64,000 nucleotides of DNA, from positions 62,001 through 126,000 of the forward strand of contig NZ_JAFMSZ010000004.1 of NCBI RefSeq assembly GCF_017916505.1. Reading direction: 5' to 3'. Under the pieces are notes generated by a model. The model was not told the origin of the DNA. It saw nothing but the letters and a program-made list of their open reading frames with translations, and made no database searches. This DNA comes from Naasia sp. SYSU D00057 (GTDB lineage Bacteria > Actinomycetota > Actinomycetes > Actinomycetales > Microbacteriaceae). A program made the translations under genes and the position numbers. Below, piece after piece: positions 52,608 through 61,567 of the stretch (positions within the stretch are counted from its first letter, which is position 1; each line of letters begins with the position of its first letter).

Positions 52608-53959
52608 CGGACGGCCTCCTGCAGCTGGCGGAGCACGCCGTCGAGCTCGCCGGGGACCGGCGGATAGCTCGGGGTGCCGGACGCCTCGCCCGGGGCGAGG
52701 GCGTCGAGGACGAGGGGGGTGAGGAAGACGGCGGCGACGAGCAGCGCGACCACGAGGAGCCACATGATGATCGCGATCACGCGCGCCCGGCGGTCCTGCC
52801 GCCGGACGACCCGCGTGGAGCCGGTCGTCATCGGGGTCGCGGCGAGCGACCCGGTCGTCGCGGGGCCGGTGGCGACCGGTCCGGACGGCAGGGGTGCCGT
52901 GTGCTCGACGGCGCCCGTGGAGGCGAGGCCCGTCGGCAGGTGCATCGTCGGCTCGGTCCCGGTCGGCGCGGTGCCGACGGGCTGGGGAATGCCGGGATAC
53001 GGGGTCGCCGCGGCGGGCGCGGCGAGGGGCTGCGTGATCCCGTCGTAGGGGGTCGCCGCCACCGGGCCGGTGAAGCCGGGAACCGGTCCGGACACGAGCG
53101 GGATGCCGGACGTGCCGATCCCGCTCATCGCCTCCCAGCGCGACAGCGACTCCTCGGCCTGCGCGGCGCTGAGCCGGGCCGCCGGGTCGATCGCGGTCAT
53201 GGCACGGAGGACGGCGCTGCTGATCTCGGGCAGATTGTGCGGCAGCTCCGGCGGGCGCACGGTGCGCATCGCGGCCGACTCCTGCGGAGTTCCGGGGAAG
53301 GCCCGCTGACCCGTGAGGCACTCGATCAGGACCAGGCCGAGCGCGTAGACGTCGCTGGCGCCGTCGACGTACCCGCCCGCGACCTGCTCGGGGCTCAGGT
53401 AGGAGACCGTGCCGAGCATGGTGCCGGCCGCGGTGAGGTGGGTGGCGTCTGCGATGCGTGCGATGCCGAGGTCGGCGAGCTTCGCCCAGACCCGGCCGTC
53501 CTGGTCGCGCCGCACGAGGATGTTGGCGGGCTTCACGTCACGGTGGACGATGCCCTTGCGGTGGATGTGGGCGAGCGCACTCGCGATCTGCGCTCCGATC
53601 CGGATCGCGTCGCGCGGGCTCACCCGGCGCTCGGCGAGGAGCTGTCCGAGGTCCTCGCCCTCGACGAGCTCCATGACGAGGTAGGCCGTCTCGAGGTCGT
53701 CGCTCAGCGACGCGTCGTGCAGGGTGACGAGGTTCGGGTGGTTGACGCTGCCGAGCATCCGCACCTCGGCCTGCACGCGGCGCGAGTCGTGGGCCTCGCT
53801 CATGTCGGTGCGGAACACCTTGACGGCGACGTCGCGATCGAGCACGAGGTCGTGCGCGCGGCGGACGGTGGCCATGCCGCCGGAGCCGATGATCTCGCCG
53901 AGCTGGTAGCGCCCGCCCAGGATCTCACCGCTGCCCGTGTCGGGCCACGTACTCGTCAC
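52604..53959 (-). CDS. Membrane Ser/Thr kinase (module 2)
   Basis: A 451-residue Hanks kinase with GEIIGSGGMATVR, VAVKVF, VHRDVKPANILV and ADLGIARI in a domain of about residues 15-275. A long Pro/Thr/Gly-rich linker (about 280-400) contains TMHLP and TAPLP, the Thr-x-x-Leu-Pro pattern also seen in modules 1 and 3. One membrane helix (about 405-430) leaves only a short outside tail ending SYPPVPGELDGVLRQLQEAV. The GTG at 53959 was chosen because the frame upstream is low-complexity and overlaps the promoter. Its stop overlaps the lipoprotein start. No PASTA or other ligand domain is present, so sensing may depend on the lipoprotein. Confidence 0.93.
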   Translation of the reverse strand: MTSTWPDTGSGEILGGRYQLGEIIGSGGMATVRRAHDLVLDRDVAVKVFRTDMSEAHDSRRVQAEVRMLGSVNHPNLVTLHDASLSDDLETAYLVMELVEGEDLGQLLAERRVSPRDAIRIGAQIASALAHIHRKGIVHRDVKPANILVRRDQDGRVWAKLADLGIARIADATHLTAAGTMLGTVSYLSPEQVAGGYVDGASDVYALGLVLIECLTGQRAFPGTPQESAAMRTVRPPELPHNLPEISSAVLRAMTAIDPAARLSAAQAEESLSRWEAMSGIGTSGIPLVSGPVPGFTGPVAATPYDGITQPLAAPAAATPYPGIPQPVGTAPTGTEPTMHLPTGLASTGAVEHTAPLPSGPVATGPATTGSLAATPMTTGSTRVVRRQDRRARVIAIIMWLLVVALLVAAVFLTPLVLDALAPGEASGTPSYPPVPGELDGVLRQLQEAVR

Positions 53960-53979
53960 GGGGGGACTCGCTTTCGCCG

Positions 53980-53998
53980 GGTAGCTCACAATGCTACC
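53980..53998. promoter_or_regulatory. Promoter and inverted repeat of kinase module 2
   Basis: GGTAGC (53980-53985) and GCTACC (53993-53998) form a perfect inverted repeat with a 7-base spacer. On the minus strand it overlaps TAGCAT (53991-53996), the best -10 for the module 2 kinase, so a protein bound here would block the promoter. GGTAGC also occurs at the module 1 promoter. Confidence 0.45.
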
Positions 53999-54047
53999 GA
54001 CGGGCGGACGGCATCCGTGAGGGGGTGGCGCGATCGGCGGACGTGCC

Positions 54048-54583
<536 letters not shown>

Positions 54584-54587
<4 letters not shown>

Positions 54588-55774
54588 CCGGGCACCACCG
54601 TCTCCTGCAGCTGCTCGAGGTGGTCGCCGAGGGGACCCTCGACGACCGGATAGGTGGGCTCCGGAGCCGGCGCCTGCTGCTCGGGCCCGGGCCGGAGGAG
54701 GAAGAGACCGGCGAGCACCACGGCCAGCACCACCACCACGGCGGCCGTGACGGTCAGGGCGCGGCGGCGAGGGCGGGACTCGACCGCCGTCTCCTCCGTG
54801 GCCGGGTGGGCCGCGGAGGCAGGGGCGGCGGGCGCGGTGCTGTCGAGGACGGCCGTCGGGAGGGCGGCAGTGGCGGAGGCGGGCAGCACCTGCGTCGGTG
54901 CCGGCGCCGCCTGGGTGTCGCCGTCGGCGGCGGGGCGGGCGAACGGCCCCGGCGAGCTCCATGCCCGGAGGCCCATCTCGGCGGCCGCCGCGGTGAGCCG
55001 AGCGGCGGGGTCCGGGGCGGTCATCCCCGAGAGGAGGGCGGCGTCGGCGGGCGAGAGCCCGGCGGGGAGGTGCGGGGGCCGGGACGTGCGCGCGGCGAGG
55101 GACTCCCCCCGGGTGCCGGGGAAGGGGTGCTCGCCGGTCAGCCCCTCGAGCATCAGGAGGCCGAGGGCGTACACGTCGCTCGCCGGCGTCGGCGGGTTGC
55201 CGAGCACCTGCTCCGGGCTCAGGTAGGCGGCCGTGCCGAGCAGGGTGTTGACGTCGGTCATGCGGGTGCCGTCGACGAGGCGCGCGATGCCGAGATCGCC
55301 GAGCTTCGCCCGCAGGGCCGAGCCGCGGCGGGTGACGAGCACGTTGGCGGGCTTCACGTCGCGGTGCACGATGCCGCTCTCGTGGACGTGCGCGAGCGCT
55401 GCGGCGAGCTGGGCGCCGATCGTCGCGAGCTCGTGCGGGCTCAGCTCCGGCAGCAGCCTGCCGAGGTGGTCGCCGTCGACGAGCTCCATCACGAGGTAGG
55501 CCGGCTCGTCGGCGGAGCCCGGCGACGCGTCGTGCAGCGTGACGAGGTTCGGGTGGTTGACGCTCGCGAGCATCCGGATCTCCGCCTGGATGCGGCGCGG
55601 ATCCGTCGCCACCGCGACGTCCGAGCGGAACAGCTTCACCGCGACCTCACGGCCCAGCTGGAGGTCGGTCGCGCGGTGCACGACGGCCATGCCGCCGTGC
55701 CCGAGCACCTCGCCGAGGCGGTAGCGGCCGCCGAGCACGCCGACGGAGGCGGCGCTCGCCGGGGTAGACGTCAC
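54584..55774 (-). CDS. Membrane Ser/Thr kinase (module 1)
   Basis: A 396-residue Hanks kinase. The domain (about 12-270) has GEVLGHGGMAVVH, VAVKLF, VHRDVKPANVLV and GDLGIARL, all catalytic residues kept. The linker holds TQVLP and TAVLD, again Thr-x-x-Leu. One membrane helix (about 335-358) is followed by a short outside tail TYPVVEGPLGDHLEQLQETV, matching modules 2 and 3. GTG start with GGGAGG four bases before; the frame extends upstream only through the promoter. Stop overlaps the lipoprotein start. Confidence 0.93.
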
Positions 55775-55804
55775 GGAACCTCCCGAGGGCAGCGGACGCC
55801 TCCT

Positions 55805-55810
55805 ATGGTA
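55805..55810 (-). promoter_or_regulatory. Candidate -10 (TACCAT) of kinase module 1
   Basis: On the minus strand GGCTACCATAGG lies 30 bases before the GTG at 55774. The opposite strand reads GGTAGC here, the half-site also present at the module 2 promoter. Confidence 0.4.
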
Positions 55811-55890
55811 GCCGCGACCCCGTTCGGGGTCGCCGGCGCCCCTTGGCCCCTGCATGCCCCGCGCACGGCGGATCCGAAGACGCCGAGAAC

Positions 55891-55896
55891 TAGGGT
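55891..55896 (+). promoter_or_regulatory. -10 hexamer TAGGGT of a leaderless rseP transcript
   Basis: TAGGGT ends 6 bases before the GTG at 55903. Confidence 0.6.
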
Positions 55897-55902
55897 TGCC
55901 GG

Positions 55903-57228
55903 GTGGACACCGTCCTGCTCTATGCCCTCGGCGTGCTCGTGATCGTCGTCGGCCTCGCCCTGTCGATCGCCCTGCACGAGATCGGCCACCTCGCCCCTGC
56001 GAAGCTCTTCGGCGTCAAGGTGACCCAGTACATGATCGGCTTCGGCAAGACGCTGTTCTCCTTCCGGCGCGGTGAGACCGAGTACGGCGTGAAGGCCCTC
56101 CCGCTCGGCGGCTACATCTCGATGATCGGCATGTTCCCGCCCTCGCGGCCCGGCGGGCACATGCGCAACGCCAGCACCGGCTTCTTCAACACGATGGTGC
56201 AGGAGGCCCGGGACTCGAGCGCCGAGTCGGTCGGTGCCGACGAGCACCGCGCCTTCTACCGGCTCCCCGTGTGGAAGCGGATCATCATCATGCTCGGCGG
56301 GCCGTTCATGAACCTGCTGCTGGCGATCCTCTTCTACGCGATCGTGCTGATGGGCTTCGGCGTCGCGCAGACCACGACGACGATCGGCTCCGTGTCGGAG
56401 TGCGTCCTGCCCGCGACCACCGAGCGCACGACCTGCGAGCCGGCCGACCCCGCGGCGCCGGGCGCGGAGGCCGGGATCCTGCCGGGCGACACCCTCGTCA
56501 GCATCGACGGCCGGGACGTGACCTCGTGGGAGGACGGCACTGCCGTCATCCGCGACAGCCCGGGCGAGCCCCTCTCGATCGTCGTCGAGCGGGACGGCGA
56601 GCAGCTGGAGCTGACCGCGACCCCGCTGCTCACCGAGCGCTACGTGTACGACGAGCAGGGCCGGATCGCCGAGGACTCCGCCGGGAACCCCGTCACCGAG
56701 GAGGTCGGTTTCCTCGGCATCGGGCCGACCACCGCCCTCGTGCAGCAGCCCGCGACCGCGGTGCTGCCGATGGTCGGCGAGAACATGCAGGCCGTCGCCG
56801 GCATCATCCTGAACCTGCCGCAGCGGCTCATCGACGTCGCGAACGCCGCCTTCGGGCCCGGCGAGCGCGACCCGAACGGGCCGGTCAGCGTGGTCGGCGT
56901 CGGCCGGCTCGCCGGCGAGATCGCGAGCCTCGACGAGGTCCCGATCGCCTCCCGCGTCGCGAGCCTCCTCGGCGTGCTCGCCTCGCTCAACGTCGCCCTG
57001 CTCGTCTTCAACCTGGTGCCGCTCATGCCCCTGGACGGCGGGCACGTCGCGGGCGCGCTCTGGGAGGCGATCCGCCGCGGCTTCGCGAAGCTGTTCCGCC
57101 GCCGCGATCCGGGACCCGTCGACACGGCGAAGCTCATGCCGCTCACGTTCGCGGTCGTCATCCTGCTCGGCGCGATGAGCGTGCTGCTCATCTACGCCGA
57201 CATCGTGAAGCCGATCTCGATCCTGTAG
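55903..57228 (+). CDS. rseP: Site-2 intramembrane zinc metalloprotease (RseP/Rip1 family)
   Basis: Cleaves membrane-embedded anti-sigma factors and similar substrates. The 441-residue protein has four membrane helices. The zinc site is HEIGH in the first helix (ALHEIGHLAPAKLFGVKV) with the third ligand in PLMPLDGGHVAGAL near the C-terminus. A PDZ domain (about residues 165-260, GILPGDTLVSIDGRDV) lies between. GTG start with a leaderless promoter. Upstream is the divergent kinase locus, downstream ispG after a 338-base gap. In mycobacteria the homologue sits between dxr and ispG. Confidence 0.95.
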   Translation: MDTVLLYALGVLVIVVGLALSIALHEIGHLAPAKLFGVKVTQYMIGFGKTLFSFRRGETEYGVKALPLGGYISMIGMFPPSRPGGHMRNASTGFFNTMVQEARDSSAESVGADEHRAFYRLPVWKRIIIMLGGPFMNLLLAILFYAIVLMGFGVAQTTTTIGSVSECVLPATTERTTCEPADPAAPGAEAGILPGDTLVSIDGRDVTSWEDGTAVIRDSPGEPLSIVVERDGEQLELTATPLLTERYVYDEQGRIAEDSAGNPVTEEVGFLGIGPTTALVQQPATAVLPMVGENMQAVAGIILNLPQRLIDVANAAFGPGERDPNGPVSVVGVGRLAGEIASLDEVPIASRVASLLGVLASLNVALLVFNLVPLMPLDGGHVAGALWEAIRRGFAKLFRRRDPGPVDTAKLMPLTFAVVILLGAMSVLLIYADIVKPISIL

Positions 57229-57432
57229 CCGCGCGGCCGTGCAGCTCCGGGGCGTGCGGACCTCCGCCACCGCGCAGGCCGCCGTGAGTCGTCCGCACGA
57301 CCCGCGCGCGGCGTACTCCGTGCGGAGTACGCGGACCCACTGCGGTTCGCGAACGGCGACATCGACGAGGTGGAGTACCGCGCCCGCCTCGAGGTGCTCC
57401 GCGCGAACCGGGATGCGCCGCCCCGCGGCTGA
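57229..57432 (+). pseudogene. Start-less SHOCT-domain fragment after rseP
   Basis: The frame from the rseP TAG to a TGA at 57430 is open. Its last 45 codons encode RGVLRAEYADPLRF, then NGDIDEVEYRARLEVLRANR, a good match to the SHOCT/short C-terminal helical pattern (A-x-G-E-I-D-x-x-E-Y-x-x-R-L-x-x-L). There is no ATG, GTG or TTG before the motif in this frame; the first GTG is inside it. It is therefore most likely the decayed tail of a lost small gene. It is in frame with rseP across the stop codon, so a read-through extension cannot be ruled out but is unlikely. The insertion DPLRF lies beside a 9-bp inverted repeat. Confidence 0.5.
57311..57332. repeat. 9-bp perfect hairpin in the rseP-ispG gap
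   Basis: GCGTACTCC-GTGC-GGAGTACGC lies inside the SHOCT fragment, 83 bases past the rseP stop. It could act as the rseP terminator or mark the event that broke the reading frame. Confidence 0.5.
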
Positions 57433-57457
57433 CCGTTGCGCCGAGCGCGCCCCGCAG

Positions 57458-57512
57458 CACCGAGCGCGCCCCGTGCCCAGGGTGCGCTCGGTGGCACGGG
57501 GCGCGCTCGGTG
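57458..57512. repeat. 20-bp perfect inverted repeat with extra copies
   Basis: CACCGAGCGCGCCCCGTGCC (57458-57477) and its exact reverse complement (57493-57512) enclose 15 bases. A further partial copy precedes it (from 57440) and another reversed partial copy (TGCGCTCGGT) lies in the loop, so the 10-mer ACCGAGCGCG type appears four times. Strong terminator-like or REP-like structure before ispG. Confidence 0.8.
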
Positions 57513-57554
57513 GCAGGAGCGAGCGTCCGCCGCGTCCGCCCAGCCGACCCGGCG

Positions 57555-57560
57555 TAGGCT
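57555..57560 (+). promoter_or_regulatory. -10 hexamer TAGGCT of a leaderless ispG transcript
   Basis: TAGGCT ends 6 bases before the GTG at 57567, identical hexamer and spacing to yaaA. Confidence 0.6.
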
Positions 57561-57566
57561 TCCGGT

Positions 57567-58718
57567 GTGCCTGCATTGAATCTCGGAATGCCCAAAGTGC
57601 CGGAGGTCCTCGCACCCCGGCGGAAGTCCCGGCAGATCCGCGTCGGCAAGGTCCTCGTGGGCGGCGACGCTCCCGTCAGCGTCCAGTCGATGACGACGAC
57701 CGCGACGACCAACATCAACGGCACCCTGCAGCAGATCGCGGAGCTCACCGCCTCCGGCTGCGACATCGTGCGCGTCGCCGTTCCCAGCCAGGACGACGCC
57801 GACGTGCTGCACATCATCGCGAAGAAGAGCCAGATCCCCGTCATCGCAGACATCCACTTCCAGCCGAAGTACGTCTTCCAGGCGATCGACGCCGGCTGCG
57901 CGGCCGTCCGGGTGAACCCGGGCAACATCCGCAAGTTCGACGACCAGGTCGGCGCGATCGCCAAGGCCGCGAAGGACGCCGGGATCTCGCTGCGGATCGG
58001 CGTCAACGCCGGCTCCCTCGACCCGCGGCTGCTGCAGAAGTACGGCAAGGCGACCCCTGAGGCACTCGCCGAGAGCGCCCAGTGGGAGGCGAGCCTCTTC
58101 GAGGAGCACGACTTCCACGACTTCAAGATCTCGGTCAAGCACAACGACCCGATCGTCATGGTGAAGGCGTACCGGCTGCTGGCCGAGCGCGGCGACTGGC
58201 CGCTGCACCTCGGCGTGACCGAGGCCGGCCCCGCCTTCCAGGGCACGATCAAGAGCGCGACCGCGTTCGGCATCCTGCTCGCCGAGGGCATCGGCGACAC
58301 CATCCGCGTCTCCCTCTCCGCCCCGCCGGTCGAGGAGGTGAAGGTCGGCCTGCAGATCCTGCAGTCGCTCAACCTCCGGGAGCGCAAGCTCGAGATCGTC
58401 TCCTGCCCGAGCTGCGGCCGCGCCCAGGTCGACGTCTACACGCTCGCGAACGACGTGACGGAGGGCCTGCAGGGCATGAGCGTGCCGCTGCGCGTCGCCG
58501 TCATGGGCTGCGTCGTCAACGGGCCGGGCGAGGCGCGCGAGGCGGACCTCGGCGTCGCGTCCGGCAACGGCAAGGGCCAGATCTTCGTCAAGGGGGAGGT
58601 CATCAAGACCGTCCCCGAGAGCGAGATCGTCGCGACCCTCATCGCCGAGGCGAACCGCATCGCCGACGAGATGGGCCCGGGCGCCGCGACCGGCACCCCC
58701 GAGGTCGTCACCGCCTGA
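57567..58718 (+). CDS. ispG: 4-hydroxy-3-methylbut-2-enyl diphosphate synthase (flavodoxin/ferredoxin)
   Basis: Sixth MEP-pathway enzyme, reducing MEcPP to HMBPP with a [4Fe-4S] cluster. The 383-residue protein has an N-terminal TIM barrel ([46 protein letters not shown]) and a C-terminal cluster domain with Cys280 and Cys283 in [13 protein letters not shown], Cys315 in [10 protein letters not shown] and the fourth ligand Glu322. GTG start. Confidence 0.97.
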   Translation: MPALNLGMPKVPEVLAPRRKSRQIRVGKVLVGGDAPVSVQSMTTTATTNINGTLQQIAELTASGCDIVRVAVPSQDDADVLHIIAKKSQIPVIADIHFQPKYVFQAIDAGCAAVRVNPGNIRKFDDQVGAIAKAAKDAGISLRIGVNAGSLDPRLLQKYGKATPEALAESAQWEASLFEEHDFHDFKISVKHNDPIVMVKAYRLLAERGDWPLHLGVTEAGPAFQGTIKSATAFGILLAEGIGDTIRVSLSAPPVEEVKVGLQILQSLNLRERKLEIVSCPSCGRAQVDVYTLANDVTEGLQGMSVPLRVAVMGCVVNGPGEAREADLGVASGNGKGQIFVKGEVIKTVPESEIVATLIAEANRIADEMGPGAATGTPEVVTA

Positions 58719-58744
58719 CGCGCCCCCTCCTCCTTCTGCCTTCT

Positions 58745-58843
58745 ACGCGGATCAGGAGATTCACGCGGATCAGGCTCCGCACGTGCTCCCGCACGCGGAT
58801 CAGGACGACACGCCGTCCAGCGGGAGGCATTTCCTGATCCGTG
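58745..58843. repeat. CACGCGGATCAGGA repeat cluster
   Basis: Three direct copies (58745-58757, 58762-58774, 58792-58805) of (C)ACGCGGATCAGG(A) and one inverted copy lacking two bases (TCCTGATCCGTG, 58832-58843) fill the 184-base gap between ispG and the ABC exporter gene. The opposed copies could pair as a terminator for ispG. Confidence 0.75.
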
Positions 58844-58890
58844 CAGAAGCACGTCCTCGCCGACCCCTCGACGGGGGAGCGGGCGCGTGA

Positions 58891-58896
58891 CATGAT
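58891..58896 (+). promoter_or_regulatory. -10 hexamer CATGAT of a leaderless ABC exporter transcript
   Basis: CATGAT ends 6 bases before the GTG at 58903. Confidence 0.5.
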
Positions 58897-58902
58897 GCGG
58901 GA

Positions 58903-60666
58903 GTGTCTCGGAAAGCGCTTGCCGGAAACGCCATCGACGGACGTCGGCCGGCGCGGTCCATCCTCCGGCTCCTCGACCAGCACCGCGGCCGCGTGCTGCT
59001 GTCGGTGTTCTTCTTCGCGCTGAAGGACACCCCGCTCTGGCTCATGCCCGTCGTGACCGCGGCGGTCATCGACGTCGTCGTGGCGGGCGGGCCCCTCGGC
59101 GAGCTGTGGCTCTGGGTGGGCATCGCCGTCCTCGCCCTGCTGCAGAACTATCCGAACCACGTCCTCTGGACCCGGCTGTTCATGGGTGCCGTCCGGCGCA
59201 TCGGGGCCGACCTCCGCAACGGCCTCGCCGCGCGACTGCAGGCGCTGTCCATCGGCTTCCACTCGCGCGCCAACTCCGCCGTCGTGCAGACGAAGGTCGT
59301 GCGCGACGCCGAGAACGTCGAGGTGATGCTGCAGCAGACGGCTCACCCGCTCCTGTCGGCGACGATGGTGGCGGTGGGCGCGGTCACGATGACCGCCCTC
59401 GCGGTGCCCGCCTTCCTCCCCGTCTACGCCCTCGCGATCCCCGTCGCGGTCGTGCTCCGCGCCTGGCTGCAGCGCCGCAGCGTGGAGCGCAACGAGCGGT
59501 TCCGGCGGGAGGTGGAGCACTTCTCCGCCCGCGTCGGCGAGATGGCGACGCTGCTGCCGATCACCCGTGCGCACGGGCTCGAGCGGACCGCCGTCGACCG
59601 AGTCGCGAGCGGGGCGGAGAGCGTCCGCGTCGCGGGCTTCGAGCTCGACATGCTGAACGGCCGCTTCGCGTCGGTCTCCTGGGTGAGCCTCCAGCTCCTC
59701 GGCGTCGGCTGCCTCGCCCTTGCAGGCTGGGCCTCGATCGCCGGATTCCTGCCCGTCACCGCGGGCGAGGTCGTGCTGCTCAGCTCCTACTTCGCGCTGC
59801 TCACGAACAGCGCGAACCAGGTGCTCGGGCTGCTGCCGATCATCGCCCGCGGGGCGGAGTCCGTCCGGTCCATCGGCGAGGTCATGCAGGAGCCCGACCT
59901 CGAGCGCAACGAGGGCAAGCGCCGCGTCGACGCGGTGGCCGGCCGGATCAGCCTCGAGGATGTGGGCTTCGCCTACGACGCCACGGAGACTCCGGCGCTC
60001 CACGGCGTCTCGCTCGACATCCGTCCCGGCGAGACTATCGCGTTCGTCGGCTCGTCCGGCTCCGGCAAGAGCACGCTCCTGAACCTCGTGCTCGGCTTCC
60101 TGCGGCCCACCTCGGGACGCATCCTGCTCGACGGCGCCGACATGGAGGAGCTCGACCTCCGCTCTGTGCGGCGCTTCGTGTCGGTCGTGCCGCAGGACTC
60201 GGTGCTCTTCGAGGGCACCATCCGGGAGAACGTCGCCTACGGCCTGCGCGGGGTGGACGACGAGCGGATCCGCAGCGCGCTGCGCGCCGCGAACGCGGCG
60301 GACGTCGTGGCCGCGCAGCCGCAGGGCTGGGACACGATCGTGGGGGAGCGCGGCGCCCGGCTCTCCGGCGGGCAGCGGCAGCGCCTGTCCATCGCGCGGG
60401 CGCTCGTGCGCGACCCGCGCATCCTGCTGCTCGACGAGCCGACCAGCGCCCTCGACCCGCAGGCCGAGGCGGAGGTGGGCGCCGCCCTCCGCCGGCTGAT
60501 GGCCGGCAGGACGACGCTCGTCGTCGCGCACCGGCTCTCCACCATCCGCTCCGCCGACCGCATCGCAGTGCTGGAGCGCGGCCGGATCGTCGAGGTGGGC
60601 TCCCACGACCAGCTGCTCGCGTCCGGCGGGCGGTACGCCGAGTTGCACGCCACCCAGGCGGGCTAG
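58903..60666 (+). CDS. ABC exporter half-transporter (fused membrane and ATPase domains)
   Basis: A 587-residue type IV (MsbA-like) exporter subunit that works as a dimer. Six membrane helices occupy about residues 30-320. The ATPase domain (about 350-587) has Walker A FVGSSGSGKSTLLN, Q-loop VVPQDSVLFEGTI, signature RLSGGQRQRLSIARAL, Walker B RILLLDEPTSALD and the switch His in VAHRLSTI. Substrate unknown; only one half-transporter gene is present, so a homodimer is likely. GTG start. It converges on the sugar-isomerase-like gene 25 bases away. Confidence 0.93.
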   Translation: MSRKALAGNAIDGRRPARSILRLLDQHRGRVLLSVFFFALKDTPLWLMPVVTAAVIDVVVAGGPLGELWLWVGIAVLALLQNYPNHVLWTRLFMGAVRRIGADLRNGLAARLQALSIGFHSRANSAVVQTKVVRDAENVEVMLQQTAHPLLSATMVAVGAVTMTALAVPAFLPVYALAIPVAVVLRAWLQRRSVERNERFRREVEHFSARVGEMATLLPITRAHGLERTAVDRVASGAESVRVAGFELDMLNGRFASVSWVSLQLLGVGCLALAGWASIAGFLPVTAGEVVLLSSYFALLTNSANQVLGLLPIIARGAESVRSIGEVMQEPDLERNEGKRRVDAVAGRISLEDVGFAYDATETPALHGVSLDIRPGETIAFVGSSGSGKSTLLNLVLGFLRPTSGRILLDGADMEELDLRSVRRFVSVVPQDSVLFEGTIRENVAYGLRGVDDERIRSALRAANAADVVAAQPQGWDTIVGERGARLSGGQRQRLSIARALVRDPRILLLDEPTSALDPQAEAEVGAALRRLMAGRTTLVVAHRLSTIRSADRIAVLERGRIVEVGSHDQLLASGGRYAELHATQAG

Positions 60667-60691
60667 CGGCGGCTCAGCTCCGGGGCAGCGC

Positions 60692-61567
60692 TCAGACCGG
60701 AACGCGGGCGCCGAGGTGCGGGGCCACGGCGGCGTCGAAGGCCGACGCGGTGCGGGCGGCGACCGCCGCCCAGTCGTCCGCCCAGATCTGCTCGTTGAAC
60801 AGCTCGACCTCGATGTCGCCGGTGTAGCCGGTCGCCTCGACGGCGGCGGTGAGGGAGCCGAAGTCGATCACGCCGTCGCCGGGGTAGTGGCGGGCGAGGA
60901 GGACGTCGGCGGGCAGCGGAGTCGCCCAGTCGCAGACCTGGTAGCTCGCGATGCGCCCCTCGGCGCCCGCGCGGGCGATCGAGGTGAGCACGTCCGGGTC
61001 CCACCAGATGTGGAACGTGTCGACGACGACGCCGACGCTCGACGCGGGGAACGGCTGGGCGAGGTCGAGCGCCTGCCCGAGCGTCGAGACGACGGCACGG
61101 TCGGACGCGTACATCGGGTGGAGGGCCTCGATGGCCAGGGTGACGCCGGACGCGCGCGCCTGCGGCTCGAGCTCGCCGAGCGCGTCCCGGACCCGGGCGC
61201 GGGCGCCGATCAGGTCCCGGGATCCCTCGGGCAGCCCGCCCGCGACGAGCACGAGCACCGCGGCGGAGCCGGGCGCTCCCGCTCCGGCGAGGACGCCCGT
61301 CTCCTCGATCGCCCGCCGGTTGGCGTCGATCGAGCGGCGGCGCTCCGCCGCGTCGGCCACGGTGAAGAAGCCGCCGCGGCAGAGGCTCGAGAAGCGGAGG
61401 CCGGAGTCGGCGAGCAGCCGCGCGGCGCGGGCGAGGCCGACCTCGGCGACGGGCTCGCGCCACAGGCCGATGCTCTCGATCCCCGCCGCGCGCGTGCGGT
61501 CGAGGGCGGCTTCGAGCGGCGCGTGCTTGATCGTCGCCTGGTTGAGGGAGAGCCGGGGGTGCGCCAT
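60692..61567 (-). CDS. Sugar phosphate isomerase/epimerase-like TIM-barrel protein
   Basis: A 291-residue xylose-isomerase-like (AP endonuclease 2 superfamily) TIM barrel. Putative metal ligands are Glu in TLAIEALHPMY, Asp and His in VVVDTFHIWWDPD, and Glu in GDIEVELFNEQIWADDW. The N-terminus HPRLSLNQATIKHAPLE is typical. Last gene of a three-gene operon with a DUF993 protein and a Gfo/Idh oxidoreductase; its ATG overlaps the DUF993 stop (ATGA). It probably isomerises or epimerises a sugar or polyol intermediate; the substrate is not evident. Confidence 0.85.
   Translation of the reverse strand: MAHPRLSLNQATIKHAPLEAALDRTRAAGIESIGLWREPVAEVGLARAARLLADSGLRFSSLCRGGFFTVADAAERRRSIDANRRAIEETGVLAGAGAPGSAAVLVLVAGGLPEGSRDLIGARARVRDALGELEPQARASGVTLAIEALHPMYASDRAVVSTLGQALDLAQPFPASSVGVVVDTFHIWWDPDVLTSIARAGAEGRIASYQVCDWATPLPADVLLARHYPGDGVIDFGSLTAAVEATGYTGDIEVELFNEQIWADDWAAVAARTASAFDAAVAPHLGARVPV

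Larger units (their letters stand above)
57433..57566. other. Rest of the 338-base rseP-ispG gap
   Basis: After the SHOCT fragment the gap holds a multi-copy CCGAGCGCGCCCC repeat, including the perfect 20-bp inverted repeat at 57458-57512, and then the ispG promoter. I see no gene in it. Confidence 0.6.
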
